This document shows, piece by piece, positions 52,218 through 60,602 of a stretch of DNA of 64,000 nucleotides. Made by a program: the position numbers and the translations under genes. Positions within the stretch are counted from its first letter, which is position 1. Each line of letters begins with the position of its first letter. The DNA is from Algorimicrobium algoritergicola. Lineage in GTDB: Bacteria > Bacteroidota > Bacteroidia > Flavobacteriales > Flavobacteriaceae. A model generated the notes under the pieces. That model ran no database searches. It was not told the DNA's origin and saw only the letters and a list, made by a program, of their open reading frames with translations. The DNA lies in NCBI RefSeq assembly GCF_008086165.1, contig NZ_VSKL01000003.1:124001-188000 (forward strand). The letters are read 5' to 3'.

Positions 52218-52622
52218 TTACTCCCAATTTTTATTGGTACGATATACAACACCTTTAAAAAGCGCGACCAATTCTTCACCTCGTTTGACTTCTATAATAT
52301 TAAAACCTAATTTATTTTTGACACTTTCTATAACCGATTCTGCTACGATATAATCACCTTCATTTAATGCTTCAATATGATTAATACTCGTTTCAATGGA
52401 AACTGCATATTTCCCATGGGTATTTGCAGCAAAACCAAAAGCCGTGTCTGCTAAAGAATAACTGATTCCACCATGCGCTTTATCCATACTGTTGAGCATA
52501 TCTTTTCTAATAGTCATACCAACTTTACAGCGGCCAATTTCGCATTCAAGGATTTCGATACCTAGCCAAGAGCTGTAGGCATCTTGATTTAACATTTTAT
52601 GTGGTATTTCGTCTGCTTTCAT
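52218..52622 (-). CDS. paaI: Hydroxyphenylacetyl-CoA thioesterase PaaI
   Basis: A 134-residue hotdog-fold thioesterase with DMLNSMDKAHGGISYSLADT at about residues 42-61 (Asn and Asp positions of the active site) and AVSIETSINHIEALNEGDYI. PaaI rescues CoA from dead-end intermediates. It follows paaH after a 117-base gap filled with palindromic repeats. Confidence 0.93.
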   Translation of the reverse strand: MKADEIPHKMLNQDAYSSWLGIEILECEIGRCKVGMTIRKDMLNSMDKAHGGISYSLADTAFGFAANTHGKYAVSIETSINHIEALNEGDYIVAESVIESVKNKLGFNIIEVKRGEELVALFKGVVYRTNKNWE

Positions 52623-52630
52623 AATTATTC

Positions 52631-52735
52631 TTTCATCACTTCGAGTGATTTGTGAGGAACGAGTAAATTGTATCGAGAAGTCTTATTTGTTCTCGATACA
52701 AAATTGTTACAAAACAATTTCACTCGAACTGACGT
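52631..52735. repeat. Composite inverted-repeat element in the paaH-paaI gap
   Basis: TTGTATCGAGAA (52668-52679) / TTCTCGATACAA (52690-52701), 12-bp arms with a 10-base loop, then AAATTGTT / AACAATTT (52701-52720), flanked by TCACTTCGAGTGA-like and TCACTCGAACTGACG ends. The ends have the look of dispersed repeats ending GTCA and TATCGAGAAG. Confidence 0.65.
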
Positions 52736-52739
52736 TATA

Positions 52740-53915
52740 TTAAAAAAACGTTTTATTATCTATTTTCATTTTACGCAATAGCGGACTACAGCGATAACGA
52801 TCTTCACGATATTCATTGTATAGTTCATCCATGTGATCCACGCACCAATTTATTCCTTTTTCATCGGCCCAAGCCAATAACCCTTTTGGATAGTTTACAC
52901 CTTTGGTCATGGCATTATCTATATCTTTTGCTGATGCGATATTTAAAAATAAGGCATCGGCCGCTTCGTTGATCAGCATAACAAGGATTCTGTTGAATAT
53001 TTTTTGAGATGCATCGCCTTCTATCGAAATATTCGAATCCTTTTCAAGTACAATCTTTCCGCTTTTATCATATTCATAATACCCAATACCCGATTTTCTT
53101 CCTAAATAGCCTGCTTCTGCAAATCGTTTTTGAGTGAATGACGGTTTATATCTTGGATCGAAATAAAAGGCAGTAAACACGGTTTCGGTTACGGTATAAT
53201 TAACGTCATTTCCTATAAAATCCATGAGTTCAAATGGTCCCATTCGGAAACCTCCTATATCTTTCATAGCAGAATCGATGGTTGCAAAGTTTGCAATCCC
53301 TTCTTCGTAAATCCGTAACGCTTCACCATAAAATGGTCGTGCTACACGGTTAACAATAAATCCAGGTGTGTCTTTAGCAACCGCTACGGTTTTATTCCAA
53401 CTGGAAATGGTATCTATCGATTTTTCTAACGTTTCATAAGATGTTTGAATGGCAGGAATAACCTCAACCAATTTCATTAAAGGTGCTGGGTTGAAAAAAT
53501 GAATTCCAACACAACGCTTTGGGTTTTTTAATGAGGCAGCGATGGATGCTATGGATAAACTGGATGTGTTAGAAGCAATGATACAATCGTCTGACACATA
53601 GCTTTCCAATTCTGAAAACACTTTTTTCTTAATGTCGATATTTTCAATAATTGCTTCAATAGTTAGATTGGAATCTGCTAAATCCTTTAGATTATTAACG
53701 TAAGAAATATTGGATTGGATTCTGTTTTTTTCTTCGGAATCTATACGTCCTTTCTCAATTAATCGTGATAGTATTTTGTCTAAAGCTAATTCGGCTTTAT
53801 CTAAAACTGCTTGATTGGTATCGTATAATTTAACTTGACAACCAGAAGTTGCAGCTACTTGTGCGATACCGCTTCCCATGGTTCCGCTTCCTATAACTCC
53901 TACTTTATTAATCAT
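52740..53915 (-). CDS. paaH: 3-hydroxyadipyl-CoA dehydrogenase
   Basis: A 391-residue NAD-dependent 3-hydroxyacyl-CoA dehydrogenase. Rossmann motif VGVIGSGTMGSGIAQVA at residues 4-20, ASNTSSLSIASIAASLKNP, and the catalytic His in VGIHFFNPAPLMKLVEVI. It oxidises 3-hydroxyadipyl-CoA to 3-oxoadipyl-CoA. The frame reaches 53942, but ATG 53915 starts directly before the first strand of the Rossmann fold. It follows paaG. Confidence 0.92.
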   Translation of the reverse strand: MINKVGVIGSGTMGSGIAQVAATSGCQVKLYDTNQAVLDKAELALDKILSRLIEKGRIDSEEKNRIQSNISYVNNLKDLADSNLTIEAIIENIDIKKKVFSELESYVSDDCIIASNTSSLSIASIAASLKNPKRCVGIHFFNPAPLMKLVEVIPAIQTSYETLEKSIDTISSWNKTVAVAKDTPGFIVNRVARPFYGEALRIYEEGIANFATIDSAMKDIGGFRMGPFELMDFIGNDVNYTVTETVFTAFYFDPRYKPSFTQKRFAEAGYLGRKSGIGYYEYDKSGKIVLEKDSNISIEGDASQKIFNRILVMLINEAADALFLNIASAKDIDNAMTKGVNYPKGLLAWADEKGINWCVDHMDELYNEYREDRYRCSPLLRKMKIDNKTFF

Positions 53916-54026
53916 GAATAATGAATTTTGAATATTGAACACTGAAGTTTAATTTCATAATTATATTTCTATTTTTGAACATTTTTTAGAAACCCTTCGA
54001 CTGCGCTCAAGGTGACTATTCAATAT

Positions 54027-54812
54027 TTATTTACCGTTAAAAACCGGTTTACGCTTTTCCATAAAAGCAGAAACACCTTCAGCATAATCTTCTGTACTTG
54101 CTGCTTCTATTTGGTATTTAGATTCCAATGCTAATTGTTCTTCTAAATTATTTGTCAACGATTGGTTTAAACTTTTCTTTATTAAGCCTAATGCTTTGGT
54201 TGGCATATTCGCCATTTTTAAAGCTAGCTTATTAACGTCTTCTTCAAACGTTTCTAATGGCAATACTTTATAAATCATTCCTAAACGTTCCGCTTCTTCG
54301 GCAGATACTTTATCGCCCAACATAGCTAAAGCAGATGCTTTTTGAAATCCGATAAGTCGCGGTAAAAAGAAGGTTCCAGCACTATCCGGAATTAAACCAA
54401 TTAAACTAAATGCTTGAATAAAACTCACTTTTTCATGGGCTACAACCACATCACAAGCTAATGCAATATTAGCGCCTGCTCCTGCTGCTACACCATTGAT
54501 GGCGCCTATAATTGGTTTTTCAATGTTTCTAATTCGGGTAATTATGGGATTATAATGTTCTTCAAGAATTTTTTTAAATCCAGGATTTAGCTCTGGGTTT
54601 GTAACTTCTTTTAAGTCCTGACCTGCACAAAAAGCTTTTCCGTTTCCGGTTAAAACCATAGCACGCACGTCATCATTTTTTTCGCAGTCATCCAAAGTTT
54701 TTTGAAGTAGCAATGCCATTTCGCGATTAAAACTATTAAACACTTCCGGCCTATTTAGCGTGATGGTTGCTATATTATTTTCAATTTTTAGTAGAATTGA
54801 ATTGTTGCTCAT
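54027..54812 (-). CDS. paaG: 1,2-epoxyphenylacetyl-CoA isomerase PaaG
   Basis: A 261-residue crotonase-fold enzyme: GKAFCAGQDLKEV (oxyanion hole), GVAAGAGANIALACDVVVA, and SFIQAFSLIGLIPDSAGTFF. The Asp of IPDSAG matches the catalytic Asp136 of PaaG; the two glutamates of hydratases are absent, as expected for this isomerase. It turns ring-1,2-epoxyphenylacetyl-CoA into oxepin-CoA. Downstream of paaD after 101 bases. Confidence 0.93.
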   Translation of the reverse strand: MSNNSILLKIENNIATITLNRPEVFNSFNREMALLLQKTLDDCEKNDDVRAMVLTGNGKAFCAGQDLKEVTNPELNPGFKKILEEHYNPIITRIRNIEKPIIGAINGVAAGAGANIALACDVVVAHEKVSFIQAFSLIGLIPDSAGTFFLPRLIGFQKASALAMLGDKVSAEEAERLGMIYKVLPLETFEEDVNKLALKMANMPTKALGLIKKSLNQSLTNNLEEQLALESKYQIEAASTEDYAEGVSAFMEKRKPVFNGK

Positions 54813-54913
54813 ACCCTATTTATTGGAGATTTCAGATTAACGATTTTTGATTTTTGAAGTATCAAGTATACTTCTTAAATCTTCAATCTTAATTCTTCAA
54901 TCATTAATCTTTT

Positions 54914-55414
54914 TTATTTTAAACATTTAAAATAGTCAAACGGTTCCTGGCAATCGTCACACTGGAATTGTGCTTTGCATGCTGTTGAACCAAACTGACT
55001 AACCATTCGTGTATTTATGGATCCACATTGTGGACATTTCACTATACGTTTCCCATGTAGCAAGACATCTTTATCTGCTTCCTCACCTAAAGGCGCAGCA
55101 ATACCGTAATCTTCCAATGCTTTCCTACCTCTGGGTGTAATCCAATCGGTTGTCCATGCTGGTGCTAAAATTAACTCGATTTCTGATTCGTAACCAGCTA
55201 ATTTCAAGGCCGCTTTGATATCGTCTCCAATAACATCCATAGCTGGACAGCCACTATAGGTTGGTGTTATTTGAACTTTAACCATATTATTTTCTATGAT
55301 AGCCATGCGAACTACGCCCATATCCATAATGGATAACACGGGTATTTCTGGATCGGAGACTTTTTCAAGAATCGAAACTAGTTTTTCGTCTATATTTTGT
55401 TCTGTTGCTATCAT
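54914..55414 (-). CDS. paaD: Phenylacetyl-CoA epoxidase subunit PaaD
   Basis: A 166-residue protein with an N-terminal DUF59/FeS-assembly-like domain (VSDPEIPVLSIMDMGVVR, TPTYSGCPAMDVIGDDI) and a C-terminal zinc-ribbon with CPQCGS and CDDCQEPFDYFKC. PaaD is needed for maturation of the epoxidase iron centre. The frame opens at 55477, but ATG 55414 gives the expected N-terminus. The added leader would be low-complexity DNA. Confidence 0.93.
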   Translation of the reverse strand: MIATEQNIDEKLVSILEKVSDPEIPVLSIMDMGVVRMAIIENNMVKVQITPTYSGCPAMDVIGDDIKAALKLAGYESEIELILAPAWTTDWITPRGRKALEDYGIAAPLGEEADKDVLLHGKRIVKCPQCGSINTRMVSQFGSTACKAQFQCDDCQEPFDYFKCLK

Positions 55415-55512
55415 AAAAATATTGAATATCCAATGGCGAATATCGAAATTTGAAGTTTCAGATTCGTCTGACTTCAAGATTCGTTATTCTAACTTCTATT
55501 TTAATTATTCTT

Positions 55513-56265
55513 TTACCACTCCATGTTAGGATACGCACGTTGCATATACTGTAATTCAGCTAAAATGTAGCCCATGTGTTCGGTGTGAATGCCGTGCTTT
55601 CCACCCTTTTGAAAATATTTAGATTCCGGAATATCTAATGTTGCGGACTCCAAAATATCGGATACTTTTTTGTAATACGCCTCTTTTAATTTGGTTACGT
55701 CTACACCAATTCCTTCTTCAACCATGGCTTTATCAGCTTCGGTTTGATGAAATAACTCGTCTGTGTACGTCCATAAATCATTAATAGCGGTTTGCATGCG
55801 CTTATGGCTTTCTTCGGTTCCATCACCAAGACGTTTAATCCAATCGGATGAAAAACGTTGGTGATAACTCACTTCTTTTATCGATTTGTTTGCAATAGCT
55901 GACAGTGTTAAATCCGTACTTTTTTGTAATTCTGTTAAAAACAAAAAGTGATAAACATCAAATAAAAATTGGCGTGCCATGCTGTAAGCGAAATCCGTAT
56001 CTGGTTGCTCTACCAAAAGCACATTTACGTATTCACGTTCTTGACGTAGCATAGCAATATCATCTTCGGTGCGCTTATCACCCGCTATTTTTGCCGCATA
56101 TTGGTAATAACTACGCACTTGTCCAAATAAATCCAAGGAAATATTAGTACAGGCAATATCAGTTTCCAAACTGGGGCCATGACCTGTTAATGCGCCCATT
56201 CTTTGACCAAGAATTAAGGAGTTATCGGCTATGCCTAGAATGTAGTTGTATAGGTTTTGTTTCAT
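55513..56265 (-). CDS. paaC: Phenylacetyl-CoA epoxidase subunit PaaC
   Basis: A 250-residue ferritin-like protein, the structural (non-catalytic) partner of PaaA. Recognisable stretches: IADNSLILGQRMGALTGHGP, LDLFGQVRSYYQYAAKIAG, REREYVNVLLVEQP-like EREYVNVLLVEQPDTDFA and EVSYHQRFSSDWIKRLGDGT. Together PaaABCE forms the monooxygenase. Confidence 0.95.
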   Translation of the reverse strand: MKQNLYNYILGIADNSLILGQRMGALTGHGPSLETDIACTNISLDLFGQVRSYYQYAAKIAGDKRTEDDIAMLRQEREYVNVLLVEQPDTDFAYSMARQFLFDVYHFLFLTELQKSTDLTLSAIANKSIKEVSYHQRFSSDWIKRLGDGTEESHKRMQTAINDLWTYTDELFHQTEADKAMVEEGIGVDVTKLKEAYYKKVSDILESATLDIPESKYFQKGGKHGIHTEHMGYILAELQYMQRAYPNMEW

Positions 56266-56414
56266 TATTTTAAATTAAATTTGACGTTGAAATCGAACTT
56301 GAATTCGAGAAACTTCAGTTACTATTTTTAATTCTAGTTACAATGATTCGAATTAATTGATTGTTTTCATTTTTAAAAAATGAATTTAGCTTCGAAATTG
56401 TATCTAGATTCCTT

Positions 56415-56430
56415 CCCGATAGCTATCGGG
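56415..56430. repeat. Perfect 16-bp palindrome CCCGATAGCTATCGGG
   Basis: In the paaC-paaB gap; outer arms TTCCT (56409-56413) and AGGAA (56437-56441) extend the pairing with small internal loops. I know this word as frequent in flavobacterial intergenic DNA, from memory. Confidence 0.7.
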
Positions 56431-56443
56431 ATTCGCAGGAAGT

Positions 56444-56734
56444 TTACATATATTCCACTTCATCAGGCAACTCATAAAAGGTTGGATGACGATAGACTTT
56501 ATCTTGAGCGGGCTCAAACATTTCGCCATTATGCTCCGGATTGGATGCCGTGATATTTTTAGATTCAACCACCCAAATACTCACACCTTCATTGCGTCTG
56601 GTGTAAACATCACGTGCATTTTCCATAGCCATATCAGCATCGGCAGCATGCAAACTTCCAAAATGACGATGTTCTAATCCGTTTTTACTTCTTACGAAGA
56701 CTTCCCAAAGAGGCCAGTTTTTTGTTGTTGACAT
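56444..56734 (-). CDS. paaB: Phenylacetyl-CoA epoxidase subunit PaaB
   Basis: A 96-residue protein matching PaaB: WEVFVRSKNGLEHRHFGSLH, DADMAMENARDVYTRRNEG and VSIWVVESKNITAS. PaaB joins PaaAC heterodimers in the active complex. Between paaA and paaC. Confidence 0.95.
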   Translation of the reverse strand: MSTTKNWPLWEVFVRSKNGLEHRHFGSLHAADADMAMENARDVYTRRNEGVSIWVVESKNITASNPEHNGEMFEPAQDKVYRHPTFYELPDEVEYM

Positions 56735-56742
56735 AAATAGTA

Positions 56743-56776
56743 TTGATTGTTGATTGTTGATTGTTGATTGTTGATT
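56743..56776. repeat. Short tandem repeat (TTGATTG)n
   Basis: Almost five perfect copies of the 7-base unit TTGATTG in the paaB-paaA gap. Homonymous 7-base slippage could alter spacing between the genes but not frames. Confidence 0.85.
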
Positions 56777-56806
56777 CTGAAATCAGAACTTATCAATCAT
56801 AAATTA

Positions 56807-57763
56807 TTAAATTGCTTGTTTTTCTTTTCGTTCTTGTTGCTTTTCAGAATATGCCATAGCTGCATCACGCACCCATTCACCACCTTCCCAAGCACCAACG
56901 CGTGCTTTCATTCGACTTTTATTCATAGGACCATGACCTTTAACAACTTGCCAAAATTCATCCCAGTTAATTTCGCCAAAATCGTAACTACCACGTTCTT
57001 CGTTCCATTTTAAGTCTGGATCTGGAATGGTTAGCCCAATCAATTCGGCTTGAGGAACGGTTTGATCTATAAACTGCTGGCGTAAATCGTCATTAGACTT
57101 TCTTTTTAATTTCCATTTCATGGATTGTTCTGTATGAATGGATTCAGCATCAGTTGGTCCTAACATCATTAAACTTGGCCACCACCAACGATTTAGCGCA
57201 TCTTGTGCCATTTCTTTTTGCTCTGGGGTTCCATTTGCCAGTTTTATCATGATTTCATAACCTTGACGTTGATGAAAACTTTCTTCTTTACAAACACGAA
57301 CCATAGCACGTGCATAAGGCCCGAAAGACGTATTACATAAAGGCACTTGGTTAATTATAGCTGCACCATCTACCAACCAGCCAATGGCTCCCATATCTGC
57401 CCAAGTAACTGTTGGATAATTAAATATGGATGAATATTTGGCTTTCCCAGAATGTAATTGATCATACAATTCATTTCGAGAAATCCCTAAAGTTTCACAA
57501 GCGGAATACAAATATAATCCGTGACCAGCTTCATCTTGAACTTTGGCTAATAGAGCAACTTTTCGTCGTAATGATGGTGCTCTGGTAATCCAGTTTCCTT
57601 CCGGCAACATACCGACTATTTCAGAATGCGCATGTTGAGACATTTGCCTAATATGTGTTTGTCTGTATTTTTCTGGCATCCAATCTTTAGGCTCAATTTT
57701 TTCATCACGTGCAATACGTGCTTCAAATTGTTTTTCGAGATTTTTTATTTGTTCTTCACTCAT
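56807..57763 (-). CDS. paaA: Phenylacetyl-CoA epoxidase catalytic subunit PaaA
   Basis: The di-iron monooxygenase subunit; 318 residues. Ferritin-like helices carry the metal ligands in [20 protein letters not shown] and [17 protein letters not shown]. It adds one oxygen atom to the aromatic ring of phenylacetyl-CoA. The frame extends to 57826, but ATG 57763 (MSEEQIKN) begins the expected helix. Confidence 0.95.
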   Translation of the reverse strand: MSEEQIKNLEKQFEARIARDEKIEPKDWMPEKYRQTHIRQMSQHAHSEIVGMLPEGNWITRAPSLRRKVALLAKVQDEAGHGLYLYSACETLGISRNELYDQLHSGKAKYSSIFNYPTVTWADMGAIGWLVDGAAIINQVPLCNTSFGPYARAMVRVCKEESFHQRQGYEIMIKLANGTPEQKEMAQDALNRWWWPSLMMLGPTDAESIHTEQSMKWKLKRKSNDDLRQQFIDQTVPQAELIGLTIPDPDLKWNEERGSYDFGEINWDEFWQVVKGHGPMNKSRMKARVGAWEGGEWVRDAAMAYSEKQQERKEKQAI

Positions 57764-57846
57764 AATCATTTGAGATTTTTGATTTTCGATATTTGATTGT
57801 TGAAATTTGAATTTCAACATATTCAATCGCTAATCTTATTATTTTT

Positions 57847-58920
57847 TTAAACATCAAAATTAACCACCACTTTATCCGTAGTTGGAACTGCTTGACAACT
57901 TAACACATAGTTTTGTGCCACTTCTTTTTCTTCAAGTGCGTAATTCACTTTCATTTTTACGGAACCTTCTACAACCTGACACTTACAAGTGCTACAAACA
58001 CCACCTTTGCAAGCAAACGGTAAATCAGCTCCAGCGGCTAGTGCGCCATCGAGGATATTATCGAAATCATCATCCATAATGAAATGAAATTCTTTTCCAC
58101 CATCGATAATGGTAACTTGGGTACCATCAACTTTTTCATCTAGAACTTCTGCAATATGTCTATTTTCTTCTTCGGAACTTCCAGAGAAAAATAATTCATA
58201 ATGAATTTTGTCTTTATCCATTCCAGCGGCTTGCAATTCATCACGAATAAGGAAAATCATATCCTGTGGTCCGCAAATGAACGCATGATTGGTATCTGGA
58301 ATATCAATAAAGCGACTGGTTAAAATCGCTAATTTTTCTTTATCAAAACGACCATTTAAAAATGGAATATCGCGTTGTTCTTTTGTTAAGAAATAAAACA
58401 CTTGAAAACGACCAAAAAATTCATTTTTAAGTTGTTCAATTTCTTCTTTAAAGATAATGGATTTGACGGTTCTATTCAAATAAAACAATTTGAATGTGCT
58501 ATTTGGCTCAGACAGCAAATGCGTTTTGATAATGGACAACATTGGCGTTATGCCACTTCCTGCTGCAAAGGCAATGTAGTTTTTAGAGCTTTCTGGTTCA
58601 CAATCCACAAAAAACTCACCATGAGGTGCCATAACTTGAAGTTCGTCACCTTTTTTTAACGTATTAAAAGCGTAATTAGAAAAAACACCTCCTCTGATTG
58701 TTTTTACTGCCACCTTCCATTCATTATCTAATGGACTTGAACAAAGTGAATAATTCCGACGTATATCTTCGCCATTAATTTCTTTGCGCAACGTAAGATG
58801 CTGACCTTGTTTAAAATGGAATTTGGTTTTTAAATCATCTGGAACATCAAAAGAAATAACAACTGTATCTTTTGTTTCCTTGTATATATCTGCAACTTTT
58901 AAGTTGTAAAAATCTGCCAT
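57847..58920 (-). CDS. paaE: Phenylacetyl-CoA epoxidase reductase PaaE
   Basis: A 357-residue reductase passing electrons from NAD(P)H to PaaA. FAD domain with IRRNYSLCSSPLDNEW, NAD domain with AFAAGSGITPMLSIIKTHL, and a C-terminal plant-type [2Fe-2S] ferredoxin with ACKGGVCSTCKCQ and a last Cys in LSCQAVP. Starts at 58947 and 58932 are possible; ATG 58920 fits E. coli PaaE. First structural gene of the cluster, directly after the operator. Confidence 0.95.
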   Translation of the reverse strand: MADFYNLKVADIYKETKDTVVISFDVPDDLKTKFHFKQGQHLTLRKEINGEDIRRNYSLCSSPLDNEWKVAVKTIRGGVFSNYAFNTLKKGDELQVMAPHGEFFVDCEPESSKNYIAFAAGSGITPMLSIIKTHLLSEPNSTFKLFYLNRTVKSIIFKEEIEQLKNEFFGRFQVFYFLTKEQRDIPFLNGRFDKEKLAILTSRFIDIPDTNHAFICGPQDMIFLIRDELQAAGMDKDKIHYELFFSGSSEEENRHIAEVLDEKVDGTQVTIIDGGKEFHFIMDDDFDNILDGALAAGADLPFACKGGVCSTCKCQVVEGSVKMKVNYALEEKEVAQNYVLSCQAVPTTDKVVVNFDV

Positions 58921-58937
58921 ATTGAAATTCATATCAT

Positions 58938-58957
58938 AAACTAACAACCGTTAGTTT
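58938..58957. promoter_or_regulatory. Putative operator of the paa cluster (inverted repeat)
   Basis: AAACTAAC-AACC-GTTAGTTT: perfect 8-bp arms with a 4-base spacer, 18 bases before the paaE ATG and just downstream of the predicted -7 box at 58964-58971. TetR-type regulators bind sites like this. A weaker related site (ACTAAC-TATTT-GTTAAT) is at 58983-58999. Confidence 0.75.
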
Positions 58958-58963
58958 GGGATA

Positions 58964-58971
58964 CAAATTTA
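58964..58971 (-). promoter_or_regulatory. Predicted -7 element of the paaE promoter
   Basis: TAAATTTG on the minus strand matches TAnnTTTG. The operator lies just after it, over the likely transcription start, so a bound regulator would block transcription. Confidence 0.5.
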
Positions 58972-58987
58972 CAAAATAAATTACTAA

Positions 58988-59557
58988 CTATTTGTTAATT
59001 CCATTGATTAAGACATGACTTAAACTTTTTGAAAGTGTATCTGGAGAAACATCTTCCTTTTTAGGAATCCAAAGGTAGAGTGAACGCAATGTGGAAAGTA
59101 TAGAAAACAGCATAACTTCCGCATTGGAATCTATTATTTCATTCTGTTTAATGCCTTCTAATAAAATGCTTCTAAAATCGGCTTCATAACCATTTCTTAA
59201 AGATAAATAATGGTCTCTTTTTTCCTCTAAATGCATCCAGTCATTATTTAAAGATGCCATACCATAGGTATTTTGTGCAGTAATATCTACATGAAGTTTT
59301 ACAACGGCCTGAACTTTCTGAATGGTTGATATATCAGATGTTTTAATGTCTTGCATACCTTTGGTAAACGCTTCAGCTAGAGAAATAATAATGTCTTTTA
59401 ATATTTCTTGTTTGGAACTAATATGATTGTACAAACTAGCCGCTTTCATTCCCATAGCTGTGGCAATATCTCTCATAGTCACAGCACTATAGCCTTTTTC
59501 TTTAAACAATTTGGCTGCTGTGTTTATAATTTCTTCTTTTCTAGTTTCTGACTTCAA
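58988..59557 (-). CDS. TetR/AcrR family transcriptional regulator, likely paa repressor
   Basis: A 189-residue regulator. The N-terminal helix-turn-helix has TAAKLFKEKGYSAVTMRDIA, MGMKAASLYNHISSKQEIL. The C-terminal ligand domain is variable. It lies immediately upstream of the paaE-ABC cluster on the same strand, with a perfect inverted repeat in the gap, so it is most likely the phenylacetyl-CoA-responsive repressor (PaaR type). The inducer is inferred. Confidence 0.9.
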   Translation of the reverse strand: MKSETRKEEIINTAAKLFKEKGYSAVTMRDIATAMGMKAASLYNHISSKQEILKDIIISLAEAFTKGMQDIKTSDISTIQKVQAVVKLHVDITAQNTYGMASLNNDWMHLEEKRDHYLSLRNGYEADFRSILLEGIKQNEIIDSNAEVMLFSILSTLRSLYLWIPKKEDVSPDTLSKSLSHVLINGINK

Positions 59558-59569
59558 ATTGCGTTTGCA

Positions 59570-59601
59570 TTTGATTTAACAATAATAATTTCCTACCTTT
59601 T
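59570..59601 (+). promoter_or_regulatory. Predicted promoter of the rhodanese gene
   Basis: TTTG (59570-59573) and TACCTTTT (59594-59601), 20 bases apart; one mismatch from the -7 consensus. It lies in the TetR-rhodanese divergent gap. Confidence 0.4.
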
Positions 59602-59630
59602 ATGTGTAAATGTAAATAAAAAGATAGACT

Positions 59631-59936
59631 ATGGGGGTTTTTGATTTTATATTTGGTGCCAAAAAACGCCAGGTTCAGATGTATTTAGATAATGGCGCAA
59701 CGATATTAGATGTTAGAAATAAACGCGAATGGGATCGTGGTCATATTGAACAAGCTGTACATATTCCATTAGATGAATTACGGAATAGATTAGCAGAAGT
59801 AAAGCAATTAAAAAAACCAATTGTTGTTTGCTGTGAAAGTGGTGTTCGATCAGCTAAAGCGGCCAAATACTTAAACCTTCAGAATATTGATGCAACCAAT
59901 GGTGGTGGTTGGGCTAAACTACAACGCAGATTGTAA
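59631..59936 (+). CDS. Rhodanese-like domain protein
   Basis: A 101-residue single-domain rhodanese. It holds ATILDVRNKREWDRGHIEQA at residues 23-42 and the active-site loop CCESGVRSAKAAKYL with Cys68. It may transfer sulfur or detoxify cyanide; substrate unknown. Its 3' end overlaps by 18 bases the convergent DUF4230 gene. Confidence 0.93.
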   Translation: MGVFDFIFGAKKRQVQMYLDNGATILDVRNKREWDRGHIEQAVHIPLDELRNRLAEVKQLKKPIVVCCESGVRSAKAAKYLNLQNIDATNGGGWAKLQRRL

Positions 59937-60545
59937 TTTAAGTGTATTTAAAGCATCTTGATTTATAATTTCTGTATTATGATATTCCAATGTCCAGCCT
60001 AATGAATTGGTCAGAATATAAAATTTTGCCAACTCACTTATTAACCTATTTTGCGCATTGGCCTTCATATCAGATCTCTCTAACTTTTTTAGCAAGGATT
60101 TTTTCACCAACTCTTTAATGTTGTTATAATCTTTAGCCTCGAACGGATTGAAAAAATCGGCTTCTATATCATAATATTCTAAATCTGGACTTATTTTGAT
60201 TTCTTCTTTAGGAATACTTAAAATGGTTAATGTTTTGGTAGCTTCATCAATTTTGTATTCAATTTTGCTCAAATCATAGGATATAAAAACATCCGCATTT
60301 ACAACAACCAACGCCTTTTTATTAGACGTGAAATAACTACCAAATAATTCTTTTGAATTGGTATAATTCAGCACCTGACTAAAATGCCCTTCGGTAACAA
60401 TTAATTTACCTACATTTTTAATTTGCTCTTGAATAAGCGCAGAGCTTTCTTTAAGTGTAGCTTGATTTTCTTTTTTATCACCACAATATTTAAACGTAAA
60501 AAGTACGATTAGCGTAATAACAACACCAAATAGAATTTTTCTCAT
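59919..60545 (-). CDS. DUF4230 domain-containing protein
   Basis: A 208-residue protein with an N-terminal membrane segment (LFGVVITLIVLFTFKYC) and the DUF4230 body: LIVTEGHFSQVLNYTNSKEL, ALVVVNADVFISYDLSKI and SPDLEYYDIEADFFNPF. A lipoprotein reading of the Cys at 21 is possible. Function unknown; follows the response regulator gene by 57 bases on the same strand. Confidence 0.86.
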   Translation of the reverse strand: MRKILFGVVITLIVLFTFKYCGDKKENQATLKESSALIQEQIKNVGKLIVTEGHFSQVLNYTNSKELFGSYFTSNKKALVVVNADVFISYDLSKIEYKIDEATKTLTILSIPKEEIKISPDLEYYDIEADFFNPFEAKDYNNIKELVKKSLLKKLERSDMKANAQNRLISELAKFYILTNSLGWTLEYHNTEIINQDALNTLKLQSAL

Positions 60546-60602
60546 ACACGAATGTACAAAAAATCAATATGCAATTATTTATTCAGTAAAAATTGAATGT
60601 TT

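Noticed and set aside
52668-52720. Possible CRISPR-like array in the paaH-paaI gap
   Set aside because: There are inverted repeats but no evenly spaced direct repeats and no spacers; no cas genes in the window.
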